Below are positions 50,749 through 60,244 of a stretch of 64,000 bases of DNA, piece by piece. The notes under the pieces were generated by a model, which searched no databases, was not told the origin of the DNA, and worked only from the letters and a program-made list of their open reading frames with translations. The position numbers and the translations under genes were made by a program. The DNA is from Olsenella sp. (GTDB taxonomy: Bacteria; Actinomycetota; Coriobacteriia; Coriobacteriales; Atopobiaceae), in the NCBI GenBank assembly GCA_022648325.1, contig JALCMG010000009.1, forward strand, positions 36,977 to 100,976, read 5' to 3'. Every line of letters begins with the position of its first letter. The stretch's first letter is position 1.

Positions 50749-52803
50749 TTAGACACGCGATGCCGCCTCGTACGCACGCCAGATGACAGTCCGGAGGTTG
50801 CCTACGCCCGCACAGTCGCCAACGAGCTGCACGTGACGGCCATCGGCCTGCGAGACGGGGTCCGGCGTGTAGCCAACGGCGCTCACCACCGAGTCGCACG
50901 GGATGCGCTCGAGCGTGCCGTCCTTGTGCGAGATCTGCACCCAGTCCTCGCCCACGGCGCGCACCGTTGACTCGAGGTAGACGGGAACCTTCTTCCAGGC
51001 AAAGAAATCGCGCAGGTAGCTGGAGTTGGCGAGACATACGCCGTCCTGCGCCACGAGGTCGTCCTTCACCTCAACGATGACGGGGCTCTTGCCAGAGAGG
51101 TAGAGCTCGAGCGCTGTCTCGCAGCCCGTGAGTCCGCCGCCAATGACGACCACGCGCTGCCCAACCTCGGCCCCATCGAGGTAGTCGAGGGCGTCCATCG
51201 CCCGCTCGAAGCCCTGGACGGGAAGCCGCTTGGGCGTGGCGCCGGTTGCCACGATGACGTAGTCCTCGTCGAGCTCCTGCACGTCTATGACCTCGCGGTT
51301 GTAGTGAATCTCGACCCCGAGGACGTCCATCTGCCTTTCGTACCAGGCGAGAAGGTCGCGCAGCTTGCCCTTGAAGCTGGCAGATGCAGCCTCGCGAAAC
51401 ACGCCGCCCAGGCGGTCTGTCTGCTCGTAGATGACAGGCCAGTGGCCACGCAGCGCCAGCACGTGCGCCGCCTCCATGCCGCCGATGCCGCCACCGACGA
51501 TGGCCACGCGTCGAGGGGTGGTCGTGGGCCTGATGTGGTGCTTCTCGTACTGCATGGTCTCGGGGTTCACGGCGCAGCGCGAAAGGTGCAGCGAGTCATC
51601 GAGCGCCTGCGTGTTTGCGTGGCCCTTGTAGTGGCACATGTTGAAACACCCGTTGTGGCAGCAGATGCAGGGGCGAACGTCCTCCTCGCGGCCTTCGATG
51701 AGCTTGGTGACCCACTCACCGTCTGCCAGGAACTGGCGAGCAAAGCCAACGGCGTCGAGCTTGCCATCGGCCACGGCCTGCGCGCCCACGTAGGGGTCCA
51801 TGCGCCCGGCGCAGACGACGGGGACGTCCACAAAGCCCTTGATGTGCTCGACGTCTGCGAGGTTGCAGTTCTCGGGCATGTAGATGGGCGGATGCGCCCA
51901 GTACCAGGCATCGTAGGTGCCGTTGTCGCAGTTGAGCATCGCGTAGCCCTCGTTTGCGAGATAGTGCGCCGCCCACTCGGACTCCTCCATCGTGCGCCCG
52001 GCCTCAACGTAGTCCTCGCCAGGAAGCGCCCCCTCCCGAAAGCCCTTGGTGCGGCTCACAACAGAGTAGCGAAGGGAGACGGGGAAGTCCTCCCCGGCGG
52101 CGTCGTGGATTGCATGGACAATGCGCACAGGAAAGCGGTAGCGGTTCTCTCGAGAACCGCCGTAGATGTCGTTTCGGTGGTTCACATAGGGGAGCGTGAA
52201 CTGGTCGAGAAGGTAGCCCTCGTGCACGGCGTGCACCTCGACGCCGTCGACGCCTGCGTCACGCAGCATCTTCGCGCATGTTGCGAAGGCCTCTACCAGG
52301 CGGTCGATCTCGCCGATGGTCATCTCGCGTGAGGGGACCTTGTCAGACCAACGGTTGGGCGAAGGCGATGCCGAGGCACAAATCTTGTCGAGGTCCATGA
52401 AGGGACGTGACAGCGCACGCAGGAGGGGGTTGGTATAGAGCTGCTCCATGGAGTCCGAGACCGTGAAGCTCCGGCCAAAGCCGGCTGTGAGCTGCACGAA
52501 CATCTTTGCCCCCGTGGCGTGCAGCTGCTCCATGAATGGCCTAAGCTCCTCGTACATGGTGCGGTTCTTGTCGAGCCACTGGCCACCCATGGGGTTGTAT
52601 ACGGGCTGGCAACCAGGGAGGAGCAGGCCAACATTGTTCTGGGCACGCTCCATGAGGAAGCGAGCTCCGTCCCGATCAAAGTGGTTTCTCTCCATCCAGC
52701 CAAAGATGTTGGTTCCGCCCATTGAAGTCATCACGATGCGGTTCTTGATCTTGCATCCCCCGATGCTCCATGGGGTGAACAGCGGCTCAAGCCTTGGATC
52801 CAT
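50749..52803 (-). CDS. Old-yellow-enzyme-type NADH:flavin oxidoreductase with Fe-S and FAD domains
   Basis: A 684-aa enzyme of the 2,4-dienoyl-CoA-reductase/BaiCD/trimethylamine-dehydrogenase group. The N-terminal FMN TIM barrel starts LFTPWSIGGCKIKNRIVMTSMGG. VHAVHEGYLLDQFTLPYVNHRND carries the active-site region. The 4Fe-4S motif CICCHNGCFNMC is near residue 355, followed by the FAD domain RVAIVGGGIGGMEAAHVL and an NAD domain VVVIGGGLTGCETALELYL. Such enzymes reduce activated C=C bonds with anaerobic electron transfer. Start ATG behind GAGGAAGGG. It precedes the aconitase-X genes by 36 bp, suggesting one operon. Confidence 0.9.
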   Translation of the reverse strand: MDPRLEPLFTPWSIGGCKIKNRIVMTSMGGTNIFGWMERNHFDRDGARFLMERAQNNVGLLLPGCQPVYNPMGGQWLDKNRTMYEELRPFMEQLHATGAKMFVQLTAGFGRSFTVSDSMEQLYTNPLLRALSRPFMDLDKICASASPSPNRWSDKVPSREMTIGEIDRLVEAFATCAKMLRDAGVDGVEVHAVHEGYLLDQFTLPYVNHRNDIYGGSRENRYRFPVRIVHAIHDAAGEDFPVSLRYSVVSRTKGFREGALPGEDYVEAGRTMEESEWAAHYLANEGYAMLNCDNGTYDAWYWAHPPIYMPENCNLADVEHIKGFVDVPVVCAGRMDPYVGAQAVADGKLDAVGFARQFLADGEWVTKLIEGREEDVRPCICCHNGCFNMCHYKGHANTQALDDSLHLSRCAVNPETMQYEKHHIRPTTTPRRVAIVGGGIGGMEAAHVLALRGHWPVIYEQTDRLGGVFREAASASFKGKLRDLLAWYERQMDVLGVEIHYNREVIDVQELDEDYVIVATGATPKRLPVQGFERAMDALDYLDGAEVGQRVVVIGGGLTGCETALELYLSGKSPVIVEVKDDLVAQDGVCLANSSYLRDFFAWKKVPVYLESTVRAVGEDWVQISHKDGTLERIPCDSVVSAVGYTPDPVSQADGRHVQLVGDCAGVGNLRTVIWRAYEAASRV

Positions 52804-52844
52804 AGTCTGCCCTTCCTCTAGAAGTGCGCCCATCATAGTGCACG

Positions 52845-53624
52845 TCACGCACGGCCCGTTCCCCAGAAGGTTTTACTTCCGAGGAGCGCTCGCAATCCCT
52901 CCTCTGAGCGGACCTCCCAGGTTGGGGAGACCCCTCTCGAGTCATGTGGCCGCATGCGGCTGCGACGGTTGAGCCACACGCACGGCATGCCGGCCGCGAA
53001 GGTGCCTACGACATCAGTGTCCCAGGCATCGCCAACGTAGACGCAGTGCGACGGCTCGGTGTCCAGACGCGTGCATGCGAGCCTAAAAAGGGCGGGATCC
53101 GGTTTTGCAAGTCCCACGGCCTGGGAGACGAAGACGGCTTTGGGGTCCACCCACTGCCAGATCCCAAGGATGTCGAGCTTCTCGTTCTGCAAGGCCTTCC
53201 GGCCGTTCGAGATGATGCCAATCCCAAGTCGCACATGTGTGCGGCACGCTTCGAGGCAGGAGCGCATGGTGGGGGAGAGCGTCATCGCCACCCCGGACTC
53301 CTCGGAGTAGACGCGCTGGGCCTCCAATGCGGTCCTCTCGTCTATCGATACGCCAAAGTCCGCGAGCGTATGCCGCATACGAAGGGCATACTCCTCGCTT
53401 GTGGGAACGCGGCGAGCTGAGAAGGCCTCAAAAATCTGGCCGCTGTGCTTCCGGCTTGCATCATAGAGCGCGGCGTCGGTGGCACCGGGGATTTCCCCAC
53501 AGGTGCGTCGCACGGCGTAGGCAAATGGCTTCGCCTGGTCATAGAGGGTGTCATCGATGTCGAAGAAGACAACGTCGACGCGGCTTTTATCCATACCCGA
53601 AGAGCTTCCAGCCGTCTGTCTCAT
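52845..53624 (-). CDS. HAD-superfamily hydrolase (YjjG/HAD-IA type)
   Basis: A 259-aa HAD phosphatase. Motif I VVFFDIDDTLYDQAKPFAYAV is near residue 18, motif II is IISNGRK, the motif III lysine is in GLAKPDPALF and motif IV is YVGDAWDTDVVGTFAAG. A helical cap lies between motifs I and II. It is the first gene of the minus-strand run, 41 bp before the OYE start. The upstream ATG is used, with AAGGGG nearby. The substrate is unknown. Confidence 0.85.
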   Translation of the reverse strand: MRQTAGSSSGMDKSRVDVVFFDIDDTLYDQAKPFAYAVRRTCGEIPGATDAALYDASRKHSGQIFEAFSARRVPTSEEYALRMRHTLADFGVSIDERTALEAQRVYSEESGVAMTLSPTMRSCLEACRTHVRLGIGIISNGRKALQNEKLDILGIWQWVDPKAVFVSQAVGLAKPDPALFRLACTRLDTEPSHCVYVGDAWDTDVVGTFAAGMPCVWLNRRSRMRPHDSRGVSPTWEVRSEEGLRALLGSKTFWGTGRA

Positions 53625-53847
53625 GGACCGCCCCTTCGCATTGGCTGTTGGGCTTAGTCTAGCAGCTGGAAAAGGCTGTGGCGGCAGCGCCTAATTCCCA
53701 CTGTGCCCCTAGGTTATCGATACGTAACGCTTACGATTTCTCGCCATCGCGTGGCTATCATGTTGAAACACCAGCCGACCGACCGTCGCTCCTCAACGCG
53801 ATGCAAGGCCGGGAAATCGCGATGCACAAGAAGATGGAGTGATCTAC

Positions 53848-54936
53848 ATGGCGCGCGTGTACAACTTCTCCGCCGGCCCCGCCGTACTTCCGGAGGAGGT
53901 GCTCTCTCGCGCGGGTTCAGAGATACTCGACTACCAGGGTTCCGGCATGTCCGTCATGGAGATGAGCCACCGCTCCAAGGTGTTCCAGGGCATCATCGAC
54001 AAGGCCGAGGCCGACATCCGCACCCTGATGGGCATCCCCGAGAACTACAAGGTGCTGTTCCTCCAGGGCGGTGACTCGCTGCTCTTCGCGGCAACCTTCA
54101 TCAACCTTGCCCCTCACCGCAAGGCGGACTTCGTGATCACGGGCAACTGGGCAAAGAAGGCCTACCAGGAGGCGCAGATCCTGGGCGACGCTAACGTCGT
54201 GGCAAGCTCTGCTGACAAGAACTTCACCTACATCCCCGACTGCACGAACCTGCCCATCCGTGATGATGCGGACTACCTCTACATCTGCCAGAACAACACC
54301 ATCTACGGCACGCAGTACCACACCCTGCCCAACACCAAGGGCCACATGCTCGTCTCGGACCAGAGCTCGATGTTCCTCTCCGAGCCGGTCGACGTGACCA
54401 AGTTTGGCTGCATCCACGCGGGCGTCCAGAAAAACGTTGGCCCCGCCGGCGTGCAGATCGTGATCGTGCGCGAGGACCTCATCCCCGACGACCTGCCCGG
54501 CGTTCCCACAATGCTTCGCTTCAAGACGCAGGCGGACAAGGGCTCGCTCTACAACACGCCTAACTGCTGGGGCATCTACATGTGCGGGCTCGTCTTCCAG
54601 TGGCTCATCGACAACGGTGGCCTTTCCGCCATGTACGAGAAGAACGCCGAGAAGGCCAAGGTCCTCTACGACTACCTTGACGCTTCCGAGCTCTTCCACC
54701 CCACGGTGACCGACCCGGAGAGCCGCTCTCTCATGAACGTGCCCTTCGTGACGGGCGACAAGGACCTCGATGCGGAGTTTGTCGCCAAGGCGGCGGAAGC
54801 AGGTCTCGTGAACCTCAAGGGCCACCGCACCGTCGGCGGCATGCGCGCCTCCATCTACAACGCCATGCCCAAGGCGGGCGTCGAGGCGCTCGTGAACTTC
54901 ATGGATGGCTTCGAGCGCTCCCACAAGAAGGCCTAG
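53848..54936 (+). CDS. serC: Phosphoserine aminotransferase
   Basis: A 362-aa PLP enzyme converting 3-phosphohydroxypyruvate and glutamate to phosphoserine. The N-terminus RVYNFSAGPAVLPEEVL is the family signature. VLFLQGGDSLLFAATFINL, and GCIHAGVQKNVGPAGVQIVIV with the PLP lysine, and the C-terminal GLVNLKGHRTVGGMRASIYNAM are all standard. The ATG follows GGAG at 9 bp. serA follows 55 bp later on the same strand, so the first two serine-biosynthesis steps are together. Confidence 0.95.
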   Translation: MARVYNFSAGPAVLPEEVLSRAGSEILDYQGSGMSVMEMSHRSKVFQGIIDKAEADIRTLMGIPENYKVLFLQGGDSLLFAATFINLAPHRKADFVITGNWAKKAYQEAQILGDANVVASSADKNFTYIPDCTNLPIRDDADYLYICQNNTIYGTQYHTLPNTKGHMLVSDQSSMFLSEPVDVTKFGCIHAGVQKNVGPAGVQIVIVREDLIPDDLPGVPTMLRFKTQADKGSLYNTPNCWGIYMCGLVFQWLIDNGGLSAMYEKNAEKAKVLYDYLDASELFHPTVTDPESRSLMNVPFVTGDKDLDAEFVAKAAEAGLVNLKGHRTVGGMRASIYNAMPKAGVEALVNFMDGFERSHKKA

Positions 54937-54991
54937 CCCCCCTCGCCAGCGCTTTTTTGCCCCATCCAACAAGACTCAAGGAGCCATCCAC

Positions 54992-56176
54992 ATGTACAAG
55001 GTCCACTGCATGAACAACATCGCCAAGGCGGGAACCGACCGTCTTGGCGCCAACTACGAGCTCACCGACAACCTCGAGGATGCCGACGCCATCATGGTGA
55101 GGAGCGCGAGCCTCCACGAGACCCAGTTCCCCAAGGGGCTCGTCGCCATTGCGCGCGCCGGTGCCGGCGTGAACAACATCCCGCTCGACCGCTGCGCCGA
55201 CGAGGGCATCGTGGTCTTCAACACCCCCGGCGCCAACGCCAATGCGGTCAAGGAGCTCGTCTTCGCCGGGCTGCTGCTTGCCAGCCGCGACATCGTTGGC
55301 GGCATCGAGTGGGTGCGCGCGAACGCCGACGACCCCGACCTCGCCAAGCATGCCGAGAAGGCCAAGAAGCAGTTTGCCGGCCACGAGCTTGCCGGCAAGC
55401 GCCTCGGCGTCATCGGCCTGGGAGCCATCGGCGCTGCCGTTGCCAACACCGCCACGCGCTTTGGCATGCAGGCGGTTGGCTACGACCCGTACCTCTCGGT
55501 CTCTGCCGCCTGGAACCTGGACCGCCGCATCGAGCACGCCGATGACCTCTCTCGCCTTGTTGCCGACTGCGACTACATCACCATCCACGTACCGGCCATG
55601 GACTCCACAAAGAACATGGTGGACGCCGAGCTCATCTCACAGATGAAGCCGGGCGCAGTGGTGCTCAACTTCGCTCGAAACACCATCGTCGACGAGCGCG
55701 CCATGGCGGCAGCACTTGCAGAGGGCCACATCGCCCGCTACGTGACCGACTTCCCCAACCCGGTCTCCGCAGACATGAAGAACGCAATCGTGCTACCGCA
55801 CCTCGGTGCCTCAACAACGGAGGCCGAGGAGAACTGCGCCGTCATGGCTGCCGAGGAGCTCCGCGACTTCATCGAGAACGGCAACATCACGCATTCCGTG
55901 AACTTTGGTGCCGTTGACCTCGGCCCCATTGCCTCTGGCGAGCGCCTGGCCATCATCCACCAGAACGTGCAGGGCATGATCGGCAAGTTCTCGCAGTATC
56001 TCGCCGACTCTGGCATCAACATCGAGAACATGGCCAACAAGAGCCGCAGCTCCATGGCCTACACGCTCATCGACATCGCTGGCGAGGTGCCGGTAGACGT
56101 CATCGACCATCTGGCCCAGGCTGAGGGCGTTCGCCGAATTCGCGTTATCCGAGCGCAGTGGCACCACACTAGCTAG
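54992..56176 (+). CDS. serA: D-3-phosphoglycerate dehydrogenase
   Basis: A 394-aa enzyme for the first serine-biosynthesis step. The substrate domain has ARAGAGVNNIPLDRC. The NAD motif RLGVIGLGAIGAAVANTATR is near residue 133. The catalytic region includes VLNFARNTIVDE and the active-site His in AIVLPHLGASTTEAEENC. A C-terminal ACT domain (GINIENMANKSRSSMAYTLI) may bind serine for feedback control. The ATG follows AAGGAG. The next downstream hairpin is strong, so the serC-serA unit ends here. Confidence 0.94.
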   Translation: MYKVHCMNNIAKAGTDRLGANYELTDNLEDADAIMVRSASLHETQFPKGLVAIARAGAGVNNIPLDRCADEGIVVFNTPGANANAVKELVFAGLLLASRDIVGGIEWVRANADDPDLAKHAEKAKKQFAGHELAGKRLGVIGLGAIGAAVANTATRFGMQAVGYDPYLSVSAAWNLDRRIEHADDLSRLVADCDYITIHVPAMDSTKNMVDAELISQMKPGAVVLNFARNTIVDERAMAAALAEGHIARYVTDFPNPVSADMKNAIVLPHLGASTTEAEENCAVMAAEELRDFIENGNITHSVNFGAVDLGPIASGERLAIIHQNVQGMIGKFSQYLADSGINIENMANKSRSSMAYTLIDIAGEVPVDVIDHLAQAEGVRRIRVIRAQWHHTS

Positions 56177-56190
56177 AACCTAAAACAGCT

Positions 56191-56220
56191 CGCCCCTCCC
56201 AGACGCATCTGGGAGGGGCG
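56191..56220. terminator. Bidirectional hairpin between convergent serA and the DUF1292 gene
   Basis: A perfect 13-bp stem (CGCCCCTCCCAGA and its complement) encloses a 4-nt loop. On the plus strand it is followed by GAATAACTT, and on the minus strand by AGCTGTTTTA, neither of which is a full T-run. The strong stem between two convergent genes supports a shared terminator. Confidence 0.7.
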
Positions 56221-56264
56221 AATAACTTGCAAAGTATATGTTCTGCAAGGGTCTACGGCAGAGC

Positions 56265-56603
56265 CTACTCCATGAGCGACTGGTACTCAGCGGCCACGGC
56301 ATCGAACTCGGAGTCATCGTCAATGGGGACAATGTCATTTGTGCCGTCATCGTGCTCGACGTAGCCATAGAGGTAGAGCGACTCCTGGTCTCCCTCGGGG
56401 GCGAGAGCTATGTATTCCCTGCCGTCGTACGGGAAGATTCCCAGCACATCGCATTTCTCCGAGGTGCCGTCATCGTATTCGAGGGTTATGGTCTCCGGGT
56501 CATCGTCGACCCAGCCGCCTTGGTCCCCGAGGTCATAGTCATCATCCTCAAGCTCGCCAAAGTCGAGCTCGGCGTCTTCGAAGTACTCCTCGTCTTCCGC
56601 CAT
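56265..56603 (-). CDS. DUF1292 acidic protein
   Basis: A 112-aa very acidic protein (DAELDFGELEDDDYDLGDQG). The DUF1292 core is ITLEYDDGTSEKCDVLGIFPYDGREYIALAPEG then SLYLYGYVEHDDGT. The family is common next to RNase-J or Holliday-junction resolvase genes in Firmicutes, but that context is absent here. The ATG follows AAGGAG. It is separate from serA, with a hairpin in between. The function is unknown. Confidence 0.8.
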   Translation of the reverse strand: MAEDEEYFEDAELDFGELEDDDYDLGDQGGWVDDDPETITLEYDDGTSEKCDVLGIFPYDGREYIALAPEGDQESLYLYGYVEHDDGTNDIVPIDDDSEFDAVAAEYQSLME

Positions 56604-56772
56604 GGCTACTCCTTCTTCCGGGGCCGGGCGTCTTGCGCCTCCACACACAGAGTTTATCTGCATAATCATTTCTTGAACGTGAAAGCACCACCTTCTCGGT
56701 GAGTTGCCAAAATTACGCCGTCTACCATGGAAAAGACAGCCTCGACCAACCGTGGGCGGTAGAAGGGAAACC

Positions 56773-58167
56773 ATGAGCGGTATCAATGTATACGCACATT
56801 ACGCACACGAGGGAGACTATCCCAACCTCGACTACGCTGGCGCTTGCGGTCGCCTTGGCAAGGCGATTTCGTGCAAGACCATAGACAGAGGCGAGAACAC
56901 CGACGAAATCCCCTTCGAGAAGCTGCACGAACTCATTCGCTCCTCGTTCCCTCATGTTATGGCGTCCTCAACCTTTGAGGAAGTGGGAAGGAACCTCCTC
57001 ATCACCTGCCCGGGCACAGACCCATCTCTGCCTTGTGCCTTGCTTCTCGCTCACCAGGACGTAGTCCCCGTAGTACCGGGTACCGAGGGGGAGTGGTGCC
57101 ATGATGCCTTTGCTGGCGACATGGACGAGAGCTTCATCTGGGGAAGGGGGGCGCTCGACATCAAGGACATGCTGATGGGCGAGCTCGAGGCTCTCGAGTA
57201 CCTCATCTCCCAGGGAAAGGAGCTGCGGCGCACGGTCATTCTCGCCTTTGGCGCAGACGAGGAGACCGCCAGCGCAGGAGCTGCAAGGCTTGCCGCCCTT
57301 CTCCGCGAGCGAGGAGTACATGCGGCCTGGCTGCTCGACGAGGGCACAACGACAATGTTTGATGGTGCAATGTGGGGTGCCAAGGGACGTGTCCTATCTG
57401 ACATCTGCATTTCCCAGAAGGGCTACCTCGACCTGCGTCTTGACTCCCACGGGAAGGGAGGCCACTCCTCGAATCCCTTTGGCGGCACCTCTCTCCAGCG
57501 GATGTGCGTTGCCATCTTTCGAATATCCGATTCCCTCCCTGCTCCGCACCTCACGCCGATCGTACGGGATACGTTCCGTGCCCTTGCGCCCTACATTTCT
57601 GAGGAGCCCCTGCGAACCCTTGTGAAAGACGTGGACGCAAATGCCGAGAAGATTGCGGCTCTTGCCGCGTCTAGGAGAGACCTTTATCCGTTCGTAGTCA
57701 CGACGATGGCGGTGGACGTGCTCGAGGGCGGCTCCTCCACTCCAAACGTGATGCCGGGAGACGTAAGTGCGACCATAAACTTTCGACTGTTGCCGGGGAC
57801 TACGGCGCAAGACGTGCTCGCTTGGGTCGAAGGGGCAATTAGGGGAACGGATGTCACCGCAACGATTGTCCACGCCACCCCAGCAGGCAGGATGGACTCG
57901 ACGTGCGGCCCTGGCTACGCCGAGGTAGCCGAGGCACTGGAACACTTCTACCACAACGTAGACGTGGTACCCTCGTTTGTGTGTGGCGGCACGGACGCCA
58001 TCCGCTACGAGGCGATCTGTGATTCCATCCTGCGCGTCATTCCATTCCGACCCACACCGGAGGAGGAGGCCACTGGGGTCCACGGAGTGAACGAGCGCAT
58101 TTCCAAGCGTACGTACGCTCAGGGGATCCGCGTCCTTGTGCGTCTTCTCGAAAAGACGGTGTTGTAG
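56773..58167 (+). CDS. M20-family peptidase/deacylase
   Basis: A 464-aa zinc-dependent hydrolase. The first metal motif LLLAHQDVVPV is near residue 86. RGALDIKDMLMGELEALEYL carries the bridging Asp, and ILAFGADEETASAGA carries the catalytic Glu-Glu pair. The dimerisation domain is in the middle, and the C-terminal His may lie in SFVCGGTDAIRYEAICD. It resembles M20 carboxypeptidases such as CPS1-like enzymes. The ATG follows AGAAGGGAAA. Substrate unknown; it is divergent from the DUF1292 gene. Confidence 0.88.
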   Translation: MSGINVYAHYAHEGDYPNLDYAGACGRLGKAISCKTIDRGENTDEIPFEKLHELIRSSFPHVMASSTFEEVGRNLLITCPGTDPSLPCALLLAHQDVVPVVPGTEGEWCHDAFAGDMDESFIWGRGALDIKDMLMGELEALEYLISQGKELRRTVILAFGADEETASAGAARLAALLRERGVHAAWLLDEGTTTMFDGAMWGAKGRVLSDICISQKGYLDLRLDSHGKGGHSSNPFGGTSLQRMCVAIFRISDSLPAPHLTPIVRDTFRALAPYISEEPLRTLVKDVDANAEKIAALAASRRDLYPFVVTTMAVDVLEGGSSTPNVMPGDVSATINFRLLPGTTAQDVLAWVEGAIRGTDVTATIVHATPAGRMDSTCGPGYAEVAEALEHFYHNVDVVPSFVCGGTDAIRYEAICDSILRVIPFRPTPEEEATGVHGVNERISKRTYAQGIRVLVRLLEKTVL

Positions 58168-58325
58168 GACTCCTCTCTCTCCAATCGCCGCCTGTGGACT
58201 CTAGACAGGTTTTGATGACGCCAGTGAAAAGACGGGGCGCACAAGCAATTGCGGTAGTATGAGGTCTTCAGGGCATCCGCATTCCCACGGAGCGCCAGTA
58301 GGATTAGCACCAGAAGGGTTGTGCT

Positions 58326-59063
58326 GTGTCTAAAAAACTCGAGAGCTTGGGTTCCCAGATTAGGAGCGTGACCGACGCCAATGCCGAGTCTGCCCAGCGA
58401 GCGGGTACTACGACCGCGCCAGTTGGGACGCCCGATAACCCCTCTTTCAAGATTCTCACCGTTGCCAACGTGATAACGGCATGCCGTCTGGCTCTGACAA
58501 TCGCCTTCCTCGTACTATTTGTCCAGCGCACGGATCGCGTCTTGGCGCTCTACTTCTACGCAATTGCCGCTGTGACAGATTTTCTCGACGGCCAGATCGC
58601 CCGCCGCACCCAAACGGTAAGCTGGCTTGGCAAGGTCATGGATCCCATCATGGACCGTGTGCTGCTCTTCACGGGAGTGCTTGCAATCATGCTCACCGGT
58701 GAGCTGCCGGTATGGGTGGCCATTCTCGTTATTGGCAGAGACTGCTACCTTGCCGTAGGTGCTCTCATTCTCCAAAAGTACCGGCGACGCCCCGTGGACG
58801 TGGCCTACATAGGCAAGCTGACCACGGCTCTGCTTATGTTTGGCTTCTGCGATCTTCTGCTTGGTGCCCCCGTGGTGCCCGGCCTTGGCATATTTGACGT
58901 CGCTTGGCTTCCAGGCCTCAACGCGCAATCGGCGGCCGTCGGAATCTTCTTCGTCTATGCGGGTCTCATTTGCTCGATGACGACAGCGGTAATTTACACA
59001 CGTGAGGGTCTTCAGATCCGCAGGGAAGCCCTTGCCGAGCAAGAGGGAGGAAAGGACAAGTGA
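58326..59063 (+). CDS. pgsA: CDP-diacylglycerol-glycerol-3-phosphate phosphatidyltransferase
   Basis: A 245-aa membrane enzyme making phosphatidylglycerol phosphate. The CDP-alcohol motif DG(x)2AR(x)8G(x)3D(x)3D is complete, from DFLDGQIARR near residue 88 to KVMDPIMD near 106. A 35-residue charged N-terminal extension precedes VANVITACRLALTIAFLVLF, the first helix. There are about five helices. The start is GTG behind AGAAGGG. It overlaps dacA by 4 bp, linking lipid and cell-wall functions. Confidence 0.9.
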   Translation: MSKKLESLGSQIRSVTDANAESAQRAGTTTAPVGTPDNPSFKILTVANVITACRLALTIAFLVLFVQRTDRVLALYFYAIAAVTDFLDGQIARRTQTVSWLGKVMDPIMDRVLLFTGVLAIMLTGELPVWVAILVIGRDCYLAVGALILQKYRRRPVDVAYIGKLTTALLMFGFCDLLLGAPVVPGLGIFDVAWLPGLNAQSAAVGIFFVYAGLICSMTTAVIYTREGLQIRREALAEQEGGKDK

Positions 59064-60208
59064 CATCTGGACCCAAAGTGCCCTTTGCTGTTGCGCTTGT
59101 TGCGTGCCTCCTCGCTCTCCTGCTGCCGCAGCTGGCACGTGGCGATGAGGACTCACTTTCTGGCCCCGTTCTGAGCGAAGCCCAGTGTGCAATCGTGGAA
59201 GACTCGGCTGGCAACGTGCTCTACGAGAAGAACGCCGACAAGCAAATGCCCATGGCATCCATCACCAAGGTCATGACTGCCATGGTGGCGCTGGACTCTG
59301 GCATCGACTTGGACACCCGTTGTCAGATTCATGCCACCAACCTTGGCGCTGACTCCCAAACGGCAGGATTTGTGGAGGGAGACACCCCGACCCTCAGGGA
59401 GCTCCTGCGCGTGATGCTCGTCTACTCGGCAAACGACGCGGCAGAGAACGTGGCCCTAAACGTTGCCGGCTCAGAGGATGCCTTCGTCGAGCTTATGAAC
59501 GAGAAGGCCCAGGAGCTCGGGATGACAAGCACGCATTTTGTCAATCCTCACGGCTTGGACGAAGATGGGCACTACTCCACCGTCTCCGACCTTGCACTGA
59601 TGGGCAGGGTAGCCCTTTCCGAATACCCCTTCATTGCGTCAACGGTGCATACTCACTCCGTCACCGTGAGCGTTGCCGGCACCCAAAAGACGTTCTACTC
59701 AACTGACGAGCTTCTTGGCACGTACAGGGGCATTCGTGGCATCAAGACTGGCTACGTGGCAGGAAGCGCCGCCTTCCTTGGGGCCTGCCAGCGGAATGGC
59801 GTCGAGCTATTTACCTGCGTGTTGGGTGCGCAGACCAGCTCGGGAAGGTTTGCGGATACGGCGACACTCCTCGACTGGGCATATGCCAACTTCAAGCGGG
59901 TCTCCGTTGCCAGCGATTCCTGGGTTGTGGGCGTGAGGCCCTATGCCTACAACTTCGCCATGTCCTGCGCGGTTATGCCTATAGGCGACGAGACCGCTGC
60001 CATGTGGCCGGAAGGTGGCTCGCTGTCCTTTAGTACCACAATGCTCCAGCGAAATCTGGTCGTGGACAATGGCCAGCCGGTAGGCTCAACCACTTGGACG
60101 CAGGACGGAAGGTCGGCAGGAAGTGTCCACTACGCCGCACGCCTCTCGTTGGCCAACATTCCACGAGTGAACGTGTTCACGCTGCCACTCTATGGGTATG
60201 CCGCATAG
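59060..60208 (+). CDS. D-alanyl-D-alanine carboxypeptidase (DacA/PBP5-like)
   Basis: A 382-aa secreted penicillin-binding protein that trims peptidoglycan pentapeptides. A signal peptide (residues 7-28, ending LARG) precedes the mature domain. Serine peptidase S11 motifs are complete: SITK (Ser67, Lys70), SAN (Ser123-Asn125) and KTG (Lys229). MTSTHFVNPHGLDEDGHYS is the conserved loop. The C-terminal region is a beta domain rather than a membrane anchor. The GTG start lies inside pgsA. Confidence 0.93.
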   Translation: MTSGPKVPFAVALVACLLALLLPQLARGDEDSLSGPVLSEAQCAIVEDSAGNVLYEKNADKQMPMASITKVMTAMVALDSGIDLDTRCQIHATNLGADSQTAGFVEGDTPTLRELLRVMLVYSANDAAENVALNVAGSEDAFVELMNEKAQELGMTSTHFVNPHGLDEDGHYSTVSDLALMGRVALSEYPFIASTVHTHSVTVSVAGTQKTFYSTDELLGTYRGIRGIKTGYVAGSAAFLGACQRNGVELFTCVLGAQTSSGRFADTATLLDWAYANFKRVSVASDSWVVGVRPYAYNFAMSCAVMPIGDETAAMWPEGGSLSFSTTMLQRNLVVDNGQPVGSTTWTQDGRSAGSVHYAARLSLANIPRVNVFTLPLYGYAA

Positions 60209-60244
60209 TAAGTAGCCTTGCGCCTGTGCCAGAAGGGGGATTTT

